From: Teratosphaeria epicoccoides
Taxonomy: Eukaryota; Ascomycota; Dothideomycetes; Mycosphaerellales; Teratosphaeriaceae
Direction: 5' to 3'
Length of the DNA: 64,000 nucleotides
NCBI GenBank assembly: GCA_021401465.1
Contig: JADDMT010000007.1
Span: 372,001-436,000 of the forward strand
Part shown: one piece after another, positions 12,425 to 21,589 of the stretch
Position numbering within the stretch: position 1 is the stretch's first letter
How the letters are laid out: each line of letters opens with the position of its first letter
Translations under genes and position numbers: made by a program
The notes under the pieces: model-generated
What the model was told of the DNA's origin: nothing
The model's input: the letters and a program-made list of their open reading frames with translations, nothing else
Databases searched by the model: none

Positions 12425-13309
12425 ATGAACCACTTCCCGCAAGCCTGGGGCAGAGTACGTCCATCACAATTGGGCTTTCTGTTCACAGCTGATGTTTCTC
12501 AGCCCCGCGACGACATATACGGCTCATACAACCCATCATACCTTCCACAGTCCCGCGGCGGCTATGCTCAGCAACCTGGCGCTCCAAACTCGCACACCCA
12601 GTCCCCAGTCGTAACCGGCACCTCCGTCCTCGGCATCAAGTTCAAGGACGGCGTCGTGCTCGCCGCCGACAATCTCGCCTCCTACGGGTCGCTCGCCCGC
12701 TTCACCGAAGTCCACAGATTGAAGGCCTTCAATCGCAAGACCGTAGTCGGCTTCGGCGGCGATGTCTCCGACATGCAGTACATCGACCGTCTGCTCAACA
12801 GCCTGGACATTGAGGAGAACTACGGAGGTAGTGGTGGCGCTAAGGGCGACGAGGAGAGCAAGAGCATCATGAGCGCAAAGAATCTGCACAAATATCTCAG
12901 CAAAGTTATGTACAAGAGGCGGTCAGATTTCAATCCATTGTGGAATGCCTTGTTGGTGGCTGGTCTTGACGAGGAGGGGAAGCCATTCTTGGCGTTCGTG
13001 GACTTGCTTGGGACGACATACAGCTCGCCGACTCTGGCGACAGGTTTTGGTGCGCACTTGGCGCAGCCGATTCTGAGACGGAAGGTGAAGGACGAGCAGG
13101 CGAGTCAGACCTTGTCGAAGGAGGACGCGGTCGAGGCTATCAAGGAGTGCATGAAGGTGCTGTTCTACAGAGATGCAAGGAGTATGAACGAGTACAGCAT
13201 CGCGGTGATTGACAAGTCGGGTGTGGACCTGAAGGAGGACGTGAAGCTAGAGAATCAGAGTTGGGACTTTGCGGACAAAATCAGAGGTTACGGCACGCAG
13301 ACGGCATAG
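12425..13309 (+). CDS. PRE4: 20S proteasome subunit beta-7 (PRE4 type)
   Basis: Two exons, join(12425..12454,12503..13309), 278 residues. This is a non-catalytic beta subunit in the two inner rings of the 20S core. Exon 1 encodes MNHFPQAWGR and joins PRDDIYGSYN, matching the fungal propeptide. The mature chain probably starts near TQSPVVTGTS. The beta-type fold is clear from GVVLAADNLASYGSL, VVGFGGDVSDMQYIDRLL and the C-terminal EYSIAVIDKSGV. The mature chain does not begin at the catalytic Thr of active subunits, as expected for beta-7. The intron is 48 bases with donor GTACGT. ATG context is good (A at -3). The frame of the first ATG is open a few codons upstream without another ATG. Confidence 0.96.
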   Translation: MNHFPQAWGRVRPSQLGFLFTADVSQPRDDIYGSYNPSYLPQSRGGYAQQPGAPNSHTQSPVVTGTSVLGIKFKDGVVLAADNLASYGSLARFTEVHRLKAFNRKTVVGFGGDVSDMQYIDRLLNSLDIEENYGGSGGAKGDEESKSIMSAKNLHKYLSKVMYKRRSDFNPLWNALLVAGLDEEGKPFLAFVDLLGTTYSSPTLATGFGAHLAQPILRRKVKDEQASQTLSKEDAVEAIKECMKVLFYRDARSMNEYSIAVIDKSGVDLKEDVKLENQSWDFADKIRGYGTQTA

Positions 13310-14023
13310 AGCGAGGGTGACGGCATGATCATGGCGCGAGAGTGCTGACAGTCGGGCGCGGTGTCAAATGCTTCGACACGGCATAGCGCGGCGTCGGCGT
13401 GAGGACGTAGCGTCTGTACACTATATTGTGTTGTAGGCTTCATGATCTCAAAGGCTTCACGAGCCACCGCCTCGAATCCAGCTTCCGCACTCATTGTGTT
13501 CGCTTACCGGTCGCAGTACTCCTCACTCCGCTCAGGTCAACTTTTCGGTGGTCGAATCAGCACGTGCTGCGGCCCGCAGACCGACTCCTACATCCATATC
13601 GTCGTTTTATCTATCAGCCCGATCGGGCTGTCAAGCGTCCGCACATCAGCAATGATCTGGAACTCGTTGTTGCTGCGCACTGTTGACTTGTCCATCCGTC
13701 GAGTCGGCGGACTGCTGAAATGCTGTCTTGAGCAGAGCCTTCTCCACGACCTTCGCCGGCTGTGATTGGCATGCGCTGTCCCTTACCCGACTCTTGTCTC
13801 GCTTTGCTTCATGCTTCATGCGAAGCTCAGAGGATGCCGTTGGCACTGAATCGCTCCGCTCTCCGCTTGTACTGACTTTCTTACGCTTCGGTTCCGGGAC
13901 CACTTTACTGCGCTCGACCGGCGACTGCTCTTAAGACAAATGGGCGAAGTCGTCCTGTTGCAGGAAGCTGGGACTCGATACGATCAGTGTTGATTTCATC
14001 TGGACCCCCAAAGACCCAACCCC
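13310..14023. other. Intergenic stretch with a weak minus-strand coding signal
   Basis: On the minus strand an open stretch (about 13646-13934) reads as a Lys/Ser-rich, hydrophilic peptide containing EPKRKK and KHEAKRDKSR. A second short frame just 3' of it reads NNEFQIIADVRTLDSP. Composition is exon-like, but I could not join them into a start-to-stop model, and no family is recognised. A 68-codon minus-strand frame (13288-13494) overlaps the 3' end of PRE4 and is probably chance. Confidence 0.25.
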
Positions 14024-14289
14024 ATGACCACAAGCGGTGACCTGCCCAACACCCGCGCCGAAAGGCAAATTAAGATCGAATACGTTCCAGGGCAATATGA
14101 AGGATCGGAGTTCCAGGTTGCCATTGAGCAGATGCCTGGGCCACTATGTGGACAGCTCAGTCGCAGAGGATCTATGCCTCTGGTGGTAAGGATTCTCACA
14201 CCTGGAGATCCCAGGCCTAGGCTCATTGCGTTGGCATTGAGCCCGTTCCGATACTGCCACCACAGACAGGTTTCCCACCGGCTGTATAA
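14024..14289 (+). CDS. Possible small hypothetical protein
   Basis: Not recognised. The model join(14024..14185,14266..14289) gives 61 residues starting MTTSGDLPNTRAERQIK. The donor is GTAAGG and the acceptor is a CACCACAG site, with an 80-base intron. The first exon has balanced, hydrophilic composition with no stop in 54 codons, which is the only support. Without the splice the frame runs to 14365 with a less protein-like tail. It could equally be non-coding. About 430 bases between its end and the next gene hold nothing I can identify. Confidence 0.2.
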
Positions 14290-14776
14290 CTGCGGCTGCA
14301 TTTTTGCAGGCGCATTTCTAAGCCTCAATCGTGCAGCTCATGTTCCACGGCTCGTCAATGCCTAAAGACTACCTTGGACCATCAAGATCGAGTCCGACAC
14401 ATCGTCAGCTTGGGCAAGACCGAGTTTAAAACGATTTGACCGTCACAAAGTTTTGGACTTCACGTCGTGGATGGTTGGCTTTATCGATTCGCTACTGCTA
14501 CCAGACGACAGGCATCCTTAGGTACCTCGCATTTCATCACAAATTCCTGTTGCAGCATCCGTTTCCGCCCTCAGTGTCTGGGATACGTGGAAGTGTGTCT
14601 AGTAAAAGGCATCGCCTATGATTTTGATACGTGTGGCCTAAATGAGCCTCAAATGAGGGTTTGTATCATGACATCCCCAATACCGAGGGATCTCCTCATT
14701 GCCATGCTGGTCTCATCACGAGCAAGTGAACACCTCTGGCAAGCGCACTCGGTAGGTGAGCACGCGGAAGTGGTCA

Positions 14777-16476
14777 TCAGGCTTCACGGCCTTGCTTTTC
14801 ATCGACTGGTGGCTGTCCTTGCTCTTCGTTTTGCTGCCGATCGGACTCCGCCCGCTCCGCTCGCCGTCCCATAGTAGTCCACGACTCCGGATACGGCGAA
14901 TTCGAGTAGCCCGCGGCGTTGCCGCGCTCCCTAGCTCTATGCTCGTCCGTCCCCGGCATATCACCACGAGCACGGATTCCTTGGAGAATCTGCCCCAACG
15001 GTACGCCAGCAGGCCTCTCGGCATTTTGCAAATCCCGCTCAACTGAGCTACTTGGTCTACGGATCGGCCGTGAAAGACGTTCGAACTCGTTCCGGAACAT
15101 CTGCATTTCTGCTTCGGGAAATAGTTGGTTGGGGCCGCCAGCATTGATGCTGAAAGGTCTTTGCTGTCTGGAGGCATCGGGCTCAGCGCCTTGGCCGGCG
15201 GTGATTTCTGCTGCACTCGAAAGATTAGCGTTGGACGTGACACTACTGTTTCTCTGGCCTCTGAAGGACCCTGGATCCGGGCCCGCTCTTGGCTGCCATA
15301 CTGTTCTAAAGACATAGAAGATGCCTTACCGTCGCAACCGTTGCCAGGCTTAGCAGACGACCAAGTTGGTCCTGAGTGTGTGAAAGATCCCGTTACGCCT
15401 AGATCTGAGGCTAGTGCGCGGACTCCCTGTTCGATCTGTGCGATCCCTGCACTATGGCTCTCTTGACCCAACTCACGCACCCATATAAGCTCTACTTTCG
15501 CGATGAAGACGGCCAAAACCATTATCCGGGGTCGTTTGTAGGGCGGGTGAGCCTCCTCTCTCCCTTTCCTGGGTGGCATCGACGACGTCTTTGCACTCGG
15601 GGCGTCCATCTCCACCAGGAAAAACGATATCTCGCTCATGTTCGAACTGAACTCTTCTTACGTGCTCGGCTAGCGCGTCTGGATTCCCGAACCGCATGGT
15701 CCGCTCGAACGAACGATCTTCAGGTACGACCGAGTTCGCTGTCACGAGGCCGTAGCACGCTATGGTACGTCGGAGACAAACATTAGCAGGTGACTCAGGC
15801 ACTTAGTGCCGTCCTGCATCCGGACTCACCCAAGAAACCGCGAATCAAATTCGCGCTTACTTCGCCTTGCCGAGCCAAATTGATTATCCTGACGGCATCT
15901 CGATAATCCATTGCCTGCGATCGCTTCGGTGACTGTTGCGTTAGCCTCGAATATCCGGTCAAAATCCAGATCCTGGGCAAAGAGTATCTCCTCGAAAGAC
16001 GAGCTTTCATGCGCATCAATTCTGCTGAGCTCTCGAAGGGCAGCCCGAGAATTCTCGCACGCAGCGTTAAAGTCTGGCCGAGTAGACGTGGCGTGTTGTG
16101 GACTCTGGCCTTCCCCTGATCTGTGCCTTTTCGAGGTTGGCTCATCATTTGGTGGGTCATCGGCAGCTCGTTTCGTGCCAGCTATTGTCGCAGGGACGGC
16201 CTCTCGTCTGTCAGGACTTTGCCGTAGAACGGCTCGATTTACAGGCGCTTCTGGGCTTGCATCATCGCGTTCGATGGGTGAGGTTGCTGCATCCTGCGCC
16301 CGAACTCGCTGCGACCCGGCTGAACGACTCTGTCCACGACCTCGGCTCCCTCGACCCCTTGCCCCGGGCCCTCTTGTACCATGCTGTGGAGGTGGCTGAT
16401 CCGCAGGAAGAACTTCTGCGCCGCCAGATTCAGTTCCCGCCCTTGCGGCTGAACGGGTGATCCGGCGGTCTGACAT
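14777..16476 (-). CDS. Hypothetical low-complexity nuclear-type protein, exon structure unresolved
   Basis: No family recognised. From the ATG at 16476 a frame of about 185 codons encodes an Arg/Gly/Pro/Ser-rich N-terminus (RITRSAARAGTES, GARGRGSRGRGQSR, KRAADDPPNDEPTSKRHR, the last a plausible nuclear localisation signal). It then becomes a helical acidic stretch ending near FDRIFEANATV. Coding character then shifts frame to MDYRDAVRIINLARQ (about 15825-15915), crosses a good 68-base intron (donor GTGAGT, branch CTAAT, acceptor CATAG), and continues as CYGLVTANSVVPEDRSF. The last part (about 14777-15300) is a Gln/Arg/Glu-rich tail ending at a stop at 14777-14779. I could not find clean introns for the first and last frame changes, so this may be a gene with odd splicing or a frameshifted pseudogene. 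Coordinates are the outer limits. Confidence 0.4.
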
Positions 16477-16961
16477 CTTGCTGCTTCAGTGTTATCCCGC
16501 TACTGTTCTTGGCGAACGACTTGCTGGAGCATGAGACACTGACTTGGCCAAATGGAATTTAGAGAGCAAGCACAGCTTTCTTTGTAATGAGACAATGGAT
16601 CCGTCGATTATCTTGCCCTCCAGTCAATGCTTTCAACCTGCCGAGAAACAAAGTGGTGGTGTCGGTCGTGTGGGAGGTTATGTATGTATGATGGAGTTGC
16701 CGATGGAGGTTGTTAGAATGGATGACTGCGGGTGTGATGAGGAGGAGAAGGAGGAAGAAGAATGAGGAGGCTGAGTGGGCGGATGAGGACACATCGGTCT
16801 GGGCGGCGTTGGACCGTGTGTCTCTTTGATTTTTCGGCAGGTTCGTACACGGTACATGTACATGTGCTCTGTCCTGTCCACACTATACCGCGTTGCCTTC
16901 CTACAACCTCGCCTGTGCACCATCACCACCACCGGCCAGTCAATCCACCACCACCGGCCAG
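16477..16961. other. Intergenic region, no gene seen
   Basis: There are 485 bases between the start of the hypothetical gene at 14777-16476 and the stop of aspartyl aminopeptidase, both on the minus strand. Purine-rich runs (16730-16770) are the only notable composition. Confidence 0.5.
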
Positions 16962-16967
16962 TCAATC
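16924..16967. repeat. 22-bp tandem duplication over a stop codon
   Basis: Two identical 22-base units (16924-16945 and 16946-16967) are followed by a partial third. The inner unit contains the stop codon of the aspartyl aminopeptidase gene, so the duplication extends from the last codons into the 3' UTR without changing the protein. Confidence 0.85.
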
Positions 16968-18588
16968 CACCACCACTTTCCCCTCCAACTCCCCAAAATG
17001 CTCAAAAAAGCTCTCGAACAAATTCACCCCATGTTCGACATCATAGCACCCGCACGTCTCCCGGATGCTATGCATCGCCAACTGCGGATTCCCCACATCG
17101 ATCGTCCGCACGCCAAGACTGCTCGACAGCATCGGACCGATCGTGCTTCCACAGGGACAGTCGTTCCGCACCACGAACATCTGCAGCGGCACACCCTTCT
17201 CCGCGCACTTGCTTCCGGGTAATTGGAAGGACGAAGGTTTCGCTCTGCGCGCCGCTTCTTGGAGAAGGACGATGCCGGGGGAGTTTGTGGCGTAGCGGAC
17301 GTTGGCGTTGATTTTGATCACGGTCCCCTCGTTCATGAGCGGACGGTGTTCGGCTTCGTATTTGGCGCCGTAGTTGGGGTTGACGGAGTGCGCCATGTCC
17401 GCGGATACGAGGAAGGAGGTCGCGAGGGTTTGCTCGTAGGCTGTCGGGTTCTCGGGGGAATCGGCGATGGTGAGTTTGTCGAACGACTTGTCTGATTCCG
17501 AGCTCGCCGCGTCGTGGGAGCTGGGGAGGACGGACAGGCGACGGATGACGGCGGGCAGCATGTTGGAGTCGGCGCCTTGGGCGGAGGTGGAGCCGATTTC
17601 CTCGTGGTCGAAGCAGGCGATGAGGCGGATGGTGGGGTCGTCTTTGAGGGCCGAGGGGGAGGTGAGAGATGCGATGATGCCTTCGACGGCGCAGTAGGTC
17701 ATGCCGAGGTTGTCGAGACGAGCGGAGAAGATGAATTCGTTGTTCAGACCGCCGATGGTGGCGGGCTGGGTGTCGTACAGGAGCAGCTCGAAGTCGAGGA
17801 TGTCTGCCACTTGGACGCCTGCCTCATCTGCCACGAGTTGCATGAAGTAGGGGTGATGTCTTTGGGTCGGCGTCTTCAAGGGGTTGAAGTCGGCGTGCGC
17901 CTCCCCGTCCGCCTGCGCCTTCCTCGTCTCTTCGGCGCTGTGACCCGTGCGATTCAACTCTGCGGAGATCAGTCCCGTGATGGGGAACAGCTGCGTCTCC
18001 TTGTTGAACTCGAACGGCACCGAGCCTCCGAAGTGGACGGCCAGATTGGGGACGCGACACACGGGCCGGTTGATGCGGACGAGCCGGGCCTCCATCGCGC
18101 CCCCCGCCGTCTTGACCATGACTCGGCCCGCCACGCCGAGATCGCGATCAAACCACGTGTGCCACATGCCGCCGCCATACGTCTCGACGGCGACCTGCAG
18201 AAAGCCGTCGGCGCTCCTTTTGCTGACGGGCTTGATGCGGAGACAGGGCGAGTCGGTGTGTGCGCCCACCATGCCGACCGGGTTGCCGGGCTTCCATTTC
18301 CGGCCGACGGCGAAGGCGATGACGGAGCTGGCATTGCGGGTCAGGTAGTACTTGCCGCCGGGCTGCAGCGTCCCTGTCCACGCGTCGCGCTCTCTGATCC
18401 GCCGGAAGCCCGCCTGCTCGAGCCGGTGCTTGGCGGAGTGGACGGCGTGGAAGGCTGGAAGGAGGATGCAGGGTCAGCGCGGTACAGACACATTGATGGT
18501 CGTGCTGGGTCGGGCGCTCACGTGTGGGCGATGCATCGAGGAAGCTGACAAAGTCCTCGGCGCGGTGGAGCGATGCGCTGCCTGCCAT
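16962..18588 (-). CDS. Aspartyl aminopeptidase (peptidase family M18)
   Basis: Two exons, complement(join(16962..18454,18522..18588)), 519 residues. M18 enzymes are dodecameric di-zinc peptidases that remove N-terminal Asp or Glu, in the cytosol or in the yeast vacuole as cargo of the Cvt pathway. Exon 1 encodes the conserved EDFVSFLDASPT and splices into PFHAVHSAKHRLEQAGF. Metal-binding and catalytic motifs are all present in order: GAHTDSPCLRIKP, SARLDNLGMTYCA, CFDHEEIGSTSAQGADS, SADMAHSVNPNY, and NDCPCGSTIGP followed by AMHSIRETCG. The 67-base intron has donor GTGAGC and a polypyrimidine acceptor CTTCCAG. The ATG at 18588 is the first that fits the family start. No vacuolar or secretory signal is evident. 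Confidence 0.95.
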
Positions 18589-18851
18589 TTGGCGGTAGCT
18601 GCGCAGTGCGGTGGCAGGAGAACTGGTCAATACCGATAATGTACCGCGGGTCAACCGAGCAGGACACACACGGGATCTGGCGGTGCTGGACAGCAAGACG
18701 CTTCTTGGTCGGGTGATCATCCAGTCGAGGTGCCTTATCGTGATACGACTATCTGCTGCTATCTTGGAAGCCGCGTGAGAGCCTCGTGGGGAGACCGCCC
18801 ATGACTCAAGCCGAGCCGAGCCGAGCCGATTTCTACACGAGGACGCACACC

Positions 18852-21164
18852 CTACGCCGTCGGCGCAAGCGTGCCCGTCCTCCACACCATCACCGGCTCC
18901 GGCGTGACCGTCACCACATGCCCGACGACCGTCGCCATCGCCTCATCTGCCGCCGACGTCACTGTGGCTGATGACAATCTACTCAAAGCCTCGGCAAACA
19001 CCCCCCCGCCCGTCTTCGCCGCCTTCTTCCCCGCAAATCCCCCAAAGGTCGTCGTGCTTTCCACGGATCGCACTTCCGCTGCTGCTGCTGCTGCGGCTTC
19101 ACTGCTCGCTGCTCCCTCCGCCTGCTTCCCCACAGCGGGACCGTTCCCCGCCCCACCATTGTTGACCACCCGGACCTTCGGCTCCCCCGCATTCGCCGCC
19201 CCTCCAACCACCGGCCCTCCACCCACCCCCTCCTCCTCCGCCTCCTTCCAAATCTGCTTCCTCACATCCTCCATCATCTTCCTCCCCTCCTCCTGCTCCT
19301 CCCTCTCCCTCGCCTCCTTCTCCAACCGCCCCCTCAACTGCCCCCGCGCCTCTCCGACCGCCTCCGTCGCAGCCGTGATTTCCCCTCTGTTCCACCGCTC
19401 CTGCGGCGCCAGGACGAGATTCTTCAACGCTCGCACACTGTCGCTGATTCTGGCCAGTTCAGGGCCGGCGGGGTTGGCCGAGTCGAAGTGGTGGTCGAGG
19501 AGGTCTTTTTCGCCTGCAAAGATGGCTTCGTGCGCAGAGGTCAAGAGGGAGTGATGCGCGTCATGTTTGGCGGTTTCAAGAGGCGTGGATTGTTCTTTGA
19601 GGTTCTTCATCCCCTCGTCAAGTTGGTCGATGTGGTCCTGCCAGTCGTCGTCGCCGAGGAGTCTGTCCAGCTCATCTCTCGCCTCCTGAACCTTCTCCCT
19701 CTGTTCCTCTGTCAAGCGCCCGCCGTAATTCTCCAAGTCCTCACCGACATCCCTCACCGCATCCTTCGCCTCAACCCTCTTCTCCGCCGCCTCCTTCTGC
19801 CTCTCCGCCCTCACGCCCCTCTGCTCCTCCCAAAAATCCCTCGCCTCGGCCGGATAAATCGTACTCTTCAACGGCACCTCCCACTCCTCCTCATGCCTCT
19901 CCGCCCTCTCCAACCAAACCCCCATCCTCTTCTCCCTCTCCGGGACTCCCGCAAAATGCACCAGCAGATCCCCCCTCCGCACCTGAAACGGCGCCAACGT
20001 CTCATTATGCTCCCCTGAATACGCGTTAAACCACCTCTGTGGCGCATTCACGACGCTCTTCGCGAACTTCGGCTCCTGCATCAGCGTCCACATGGCCGTT
20101 TGGTCGCGGAAGAGCAGCGGGTCGTCGGGCCGGTAATAGCGGTACGCAACAATCGCGGACAGGAGATCGACGGACCAGCGGTGCACGCGGATGGGGAAGA
20201 TGCCGTTGTTGAGGCCGTTCCAGTCGGCGGAGTATATCAAGTGGATGTCGGAGAATTCGTCCCCCGGGGGAGGGAGGAAGGTCTCGATGGGAATGTTCGG
20301 GTTCATGATGACGGTGTCGGCGTCGACCCAGAAGAGCCATTCGAGGCGCTCGCTTTCGGGCTTGGCGAGTTCGCGCAGGAGGAGAGAGAGGATGTAGGCG
20401 GGTTTGTCCCAGACGTCGTCGAGCAGTTTTTGCCGCAGCACGTGCAGGCGGTAGCCGTGGATTCTGTCGTGGTCTTCGTGCGTGCGGATCGCGCGCTCCC
20501 AGTAGCTGTTGCCGTTGAAGACGATCGTGCATTTGCCAATGCGGGTGCGGGCGCCGAGGCGATCGATTTCGGAGATGCCGTCTTTGACGTCTTCGCCTGA
20601 TGGGGAAGTGAGGGTATTGTTGGGCCTGTTGGATGGAGCGAAGGTGGCAATGTCACCTTTTCTGCTTGATGGAGGCTGGGTGGTGCCTTTGTAGGGATTT
20701 AACGCCTGGATCTTGTCGCTGACAGCGTGATGCAAGTCTGACAATGCGTCTGAGACTGACGGCTTCTTCTGGTCGACTTCAGGTCTTGCGTCGACCCACT
20801 CTGGTGGGCCCGAGGTTTCAGCAACCACCCCATCGCTCGCTGCTCTTCCATTTGAATCCATGCTAAAGCCATTCGGATCACCGAGCACACCGTCCCCACT
20901 GATCTCATACGCACTGTCCCCATATTCACGGAAACCCTCGCCCGCACCGCCCAGACTCGACACGGCGATATAGCCGAGGAACACGCAGCCAATGGCTATG
21001 CATGCCACCTTCAACCGCCCATGCGAGAGTAGTCCAGCTCGTGTTCGCTTCAATCTGATCCATTGGGGCAATGTGCTGGGCGACAGCGGTGTCAGAGGTG
21101 ATGATGCTGCTGAAGGTGACGAATCTCTATAAGTACTGTCTCGGCGCAACGGCCACGAAGCCAT
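18852..21164 (-). CDS. GT34-family glycosyltransferase (GMA12/MNN10 type) with coiled-coil extension
   Basis: Uninterrupted frame of 770 residues. GT34 enzymes are Golgi type II membrane proteins that add alpha-galactose or alpha-mannose to glycans. The N-terminus is cytosolic (about 50 residues). One membrane anchor follows (VACIAIGCVFLGYIAVSSL), then a Ser/Pro stem, then the catalytic domain (about residues 200-430). The domain contains IVFNGNSYWERAIRTHEDH, the DXD metal-binding motif in WVDADTVIMN, RDQTAMWTLM, and a GDLLVHFAGV motif. About 330 residues follow that the family does not need: Glu/Arg/Lys-rich heptad-like helices, then a Gly/Ala-rich tail. The 3' end lies 263 bases upstream of the aspartyl aminopeptidase start on the same strand. 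Donor sugar and exact acceptor cannot be read from sequence. Confidence 0.9.
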   Translation of the reverse strand: MASWPLRRDSTYRDSSPSAASSPLTPLSPSTLPQWIRLKRTRAGLLSHGRLKVACIAIGCVFLGYIAVSSLGGAGEGFREYGDSAYEISGDGVLGDPNGFSMDSNGRAASDGVVAETSGPPEWVDARPEVDQKKPSVSDALSDLHHAVSDKIQALNPYKGTTQPPSSRKGDIATFAPSNRPNNTLTSPSGEDVKDGISEIDRLGARTRIGKCTIVFNGNSYWERAIRTHEDHDRIHGYRLHVLRQKLLDDVWDKPAYILSLLLRELAKPESERLEWLFWVDADTVIMNPNIPIETFLPPPGDEFSDIHLIYSADWNGLNNGIFPIRVHRWSVDLLSAIVAYRYYRPDDPLLFRDQTAMWTLMQEPKFAKSVVNAPQRWFNAYSGEHNETLAPFQVRRGDLLVHFAGVPEREKRMGVWLERAERHEEEWEVPLKSTIYPAEARDFWEEQRGVRAERQKEAAEKRVEAKDAVRDVGEDLENYGGRLTEEQREKVQEARDELDRLLGDDDWQDHIDQLDEGMKNLKEQSTPLETAKHDAHHSLLTSAHEAIFAGEKDLLDHHFDSANPAGPELARISDSVRALKNLVLAPQERWNRGEITAATEAVGEARGQLRGRLEKEAREREEQEEGRKMMEDVRKQIWKEAEEEGVGGGPVVGGAANAGEPKVRVVNNGGAGNGPAVGKQAEGAASSEAAAAAAAEVRSVESTTTFGGFAGKKAAKTGGGVFAEALSRLSSATVTSAADEAMATVVGHVVTVTPEPVMVWRTGTLAPTA

Positions 21165-21589
21165 CTTGTAGTTTGCTCTGATTCCGACTTCCAGATACGA
21201 TGGGGTTAATGTCTTTTCGGTGAGGTTGGCTTGAATCTATTAACATACCAACCGCGTGCTCCATCGCGCGTGTGGAATGCGCCTTTGGCGCCATCCCTTG
21301 ATTGCCCGTCAATGTGGCAGAAAGATGACAGAGTGATGTTGTAACAGCAATAACATGCCTGCTGTACGGAGAAATATTCGCTATATGGGTATCGTCAATA
21401 ATGTGAGCGGATGTTCCTGAGCACCAAGCTAAGAAACGATCCTCCAGCGCCGACCTTGCCAGAACCGTAAGTCGCAGCCAACCCATCTGTCTGACCATCA
21501 CATGGACATCAGCGACAGTAGTATATTCGATGCGTGCTACCCTTCAGATGCGGGCCTGCAGTCGTCATTCAATATCTCGACGTTTTTGC
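21165..21589. other. Intergenic region, no gene seen
   Basis: There are 425 bases between two minus-strand genes: the 5' flank of the GT34 gene and the 3' flank of the 738-residue gene. No open frame with coding character. Confidence 0.5.

Noticed and set aside
14716..15639. 307-codon minus-strand frame in the 14.7-16.5 kb region as a complete gene
   Set aside because: Its end overlaps a better coding frame (Gln/Arg/Glu-rich tail, 14777-15300), and its start lies inside another exon-like stretch; kept only as part of the unresolved gene.
17514..18548. 344-codon plus-strand frame antisense to aspartyl aminopeptidase
   Set aside because: Gly/Val/Asp/Arg-rich shadow frame in GC-rich DNA opposite a confirmed gene; no independent features.
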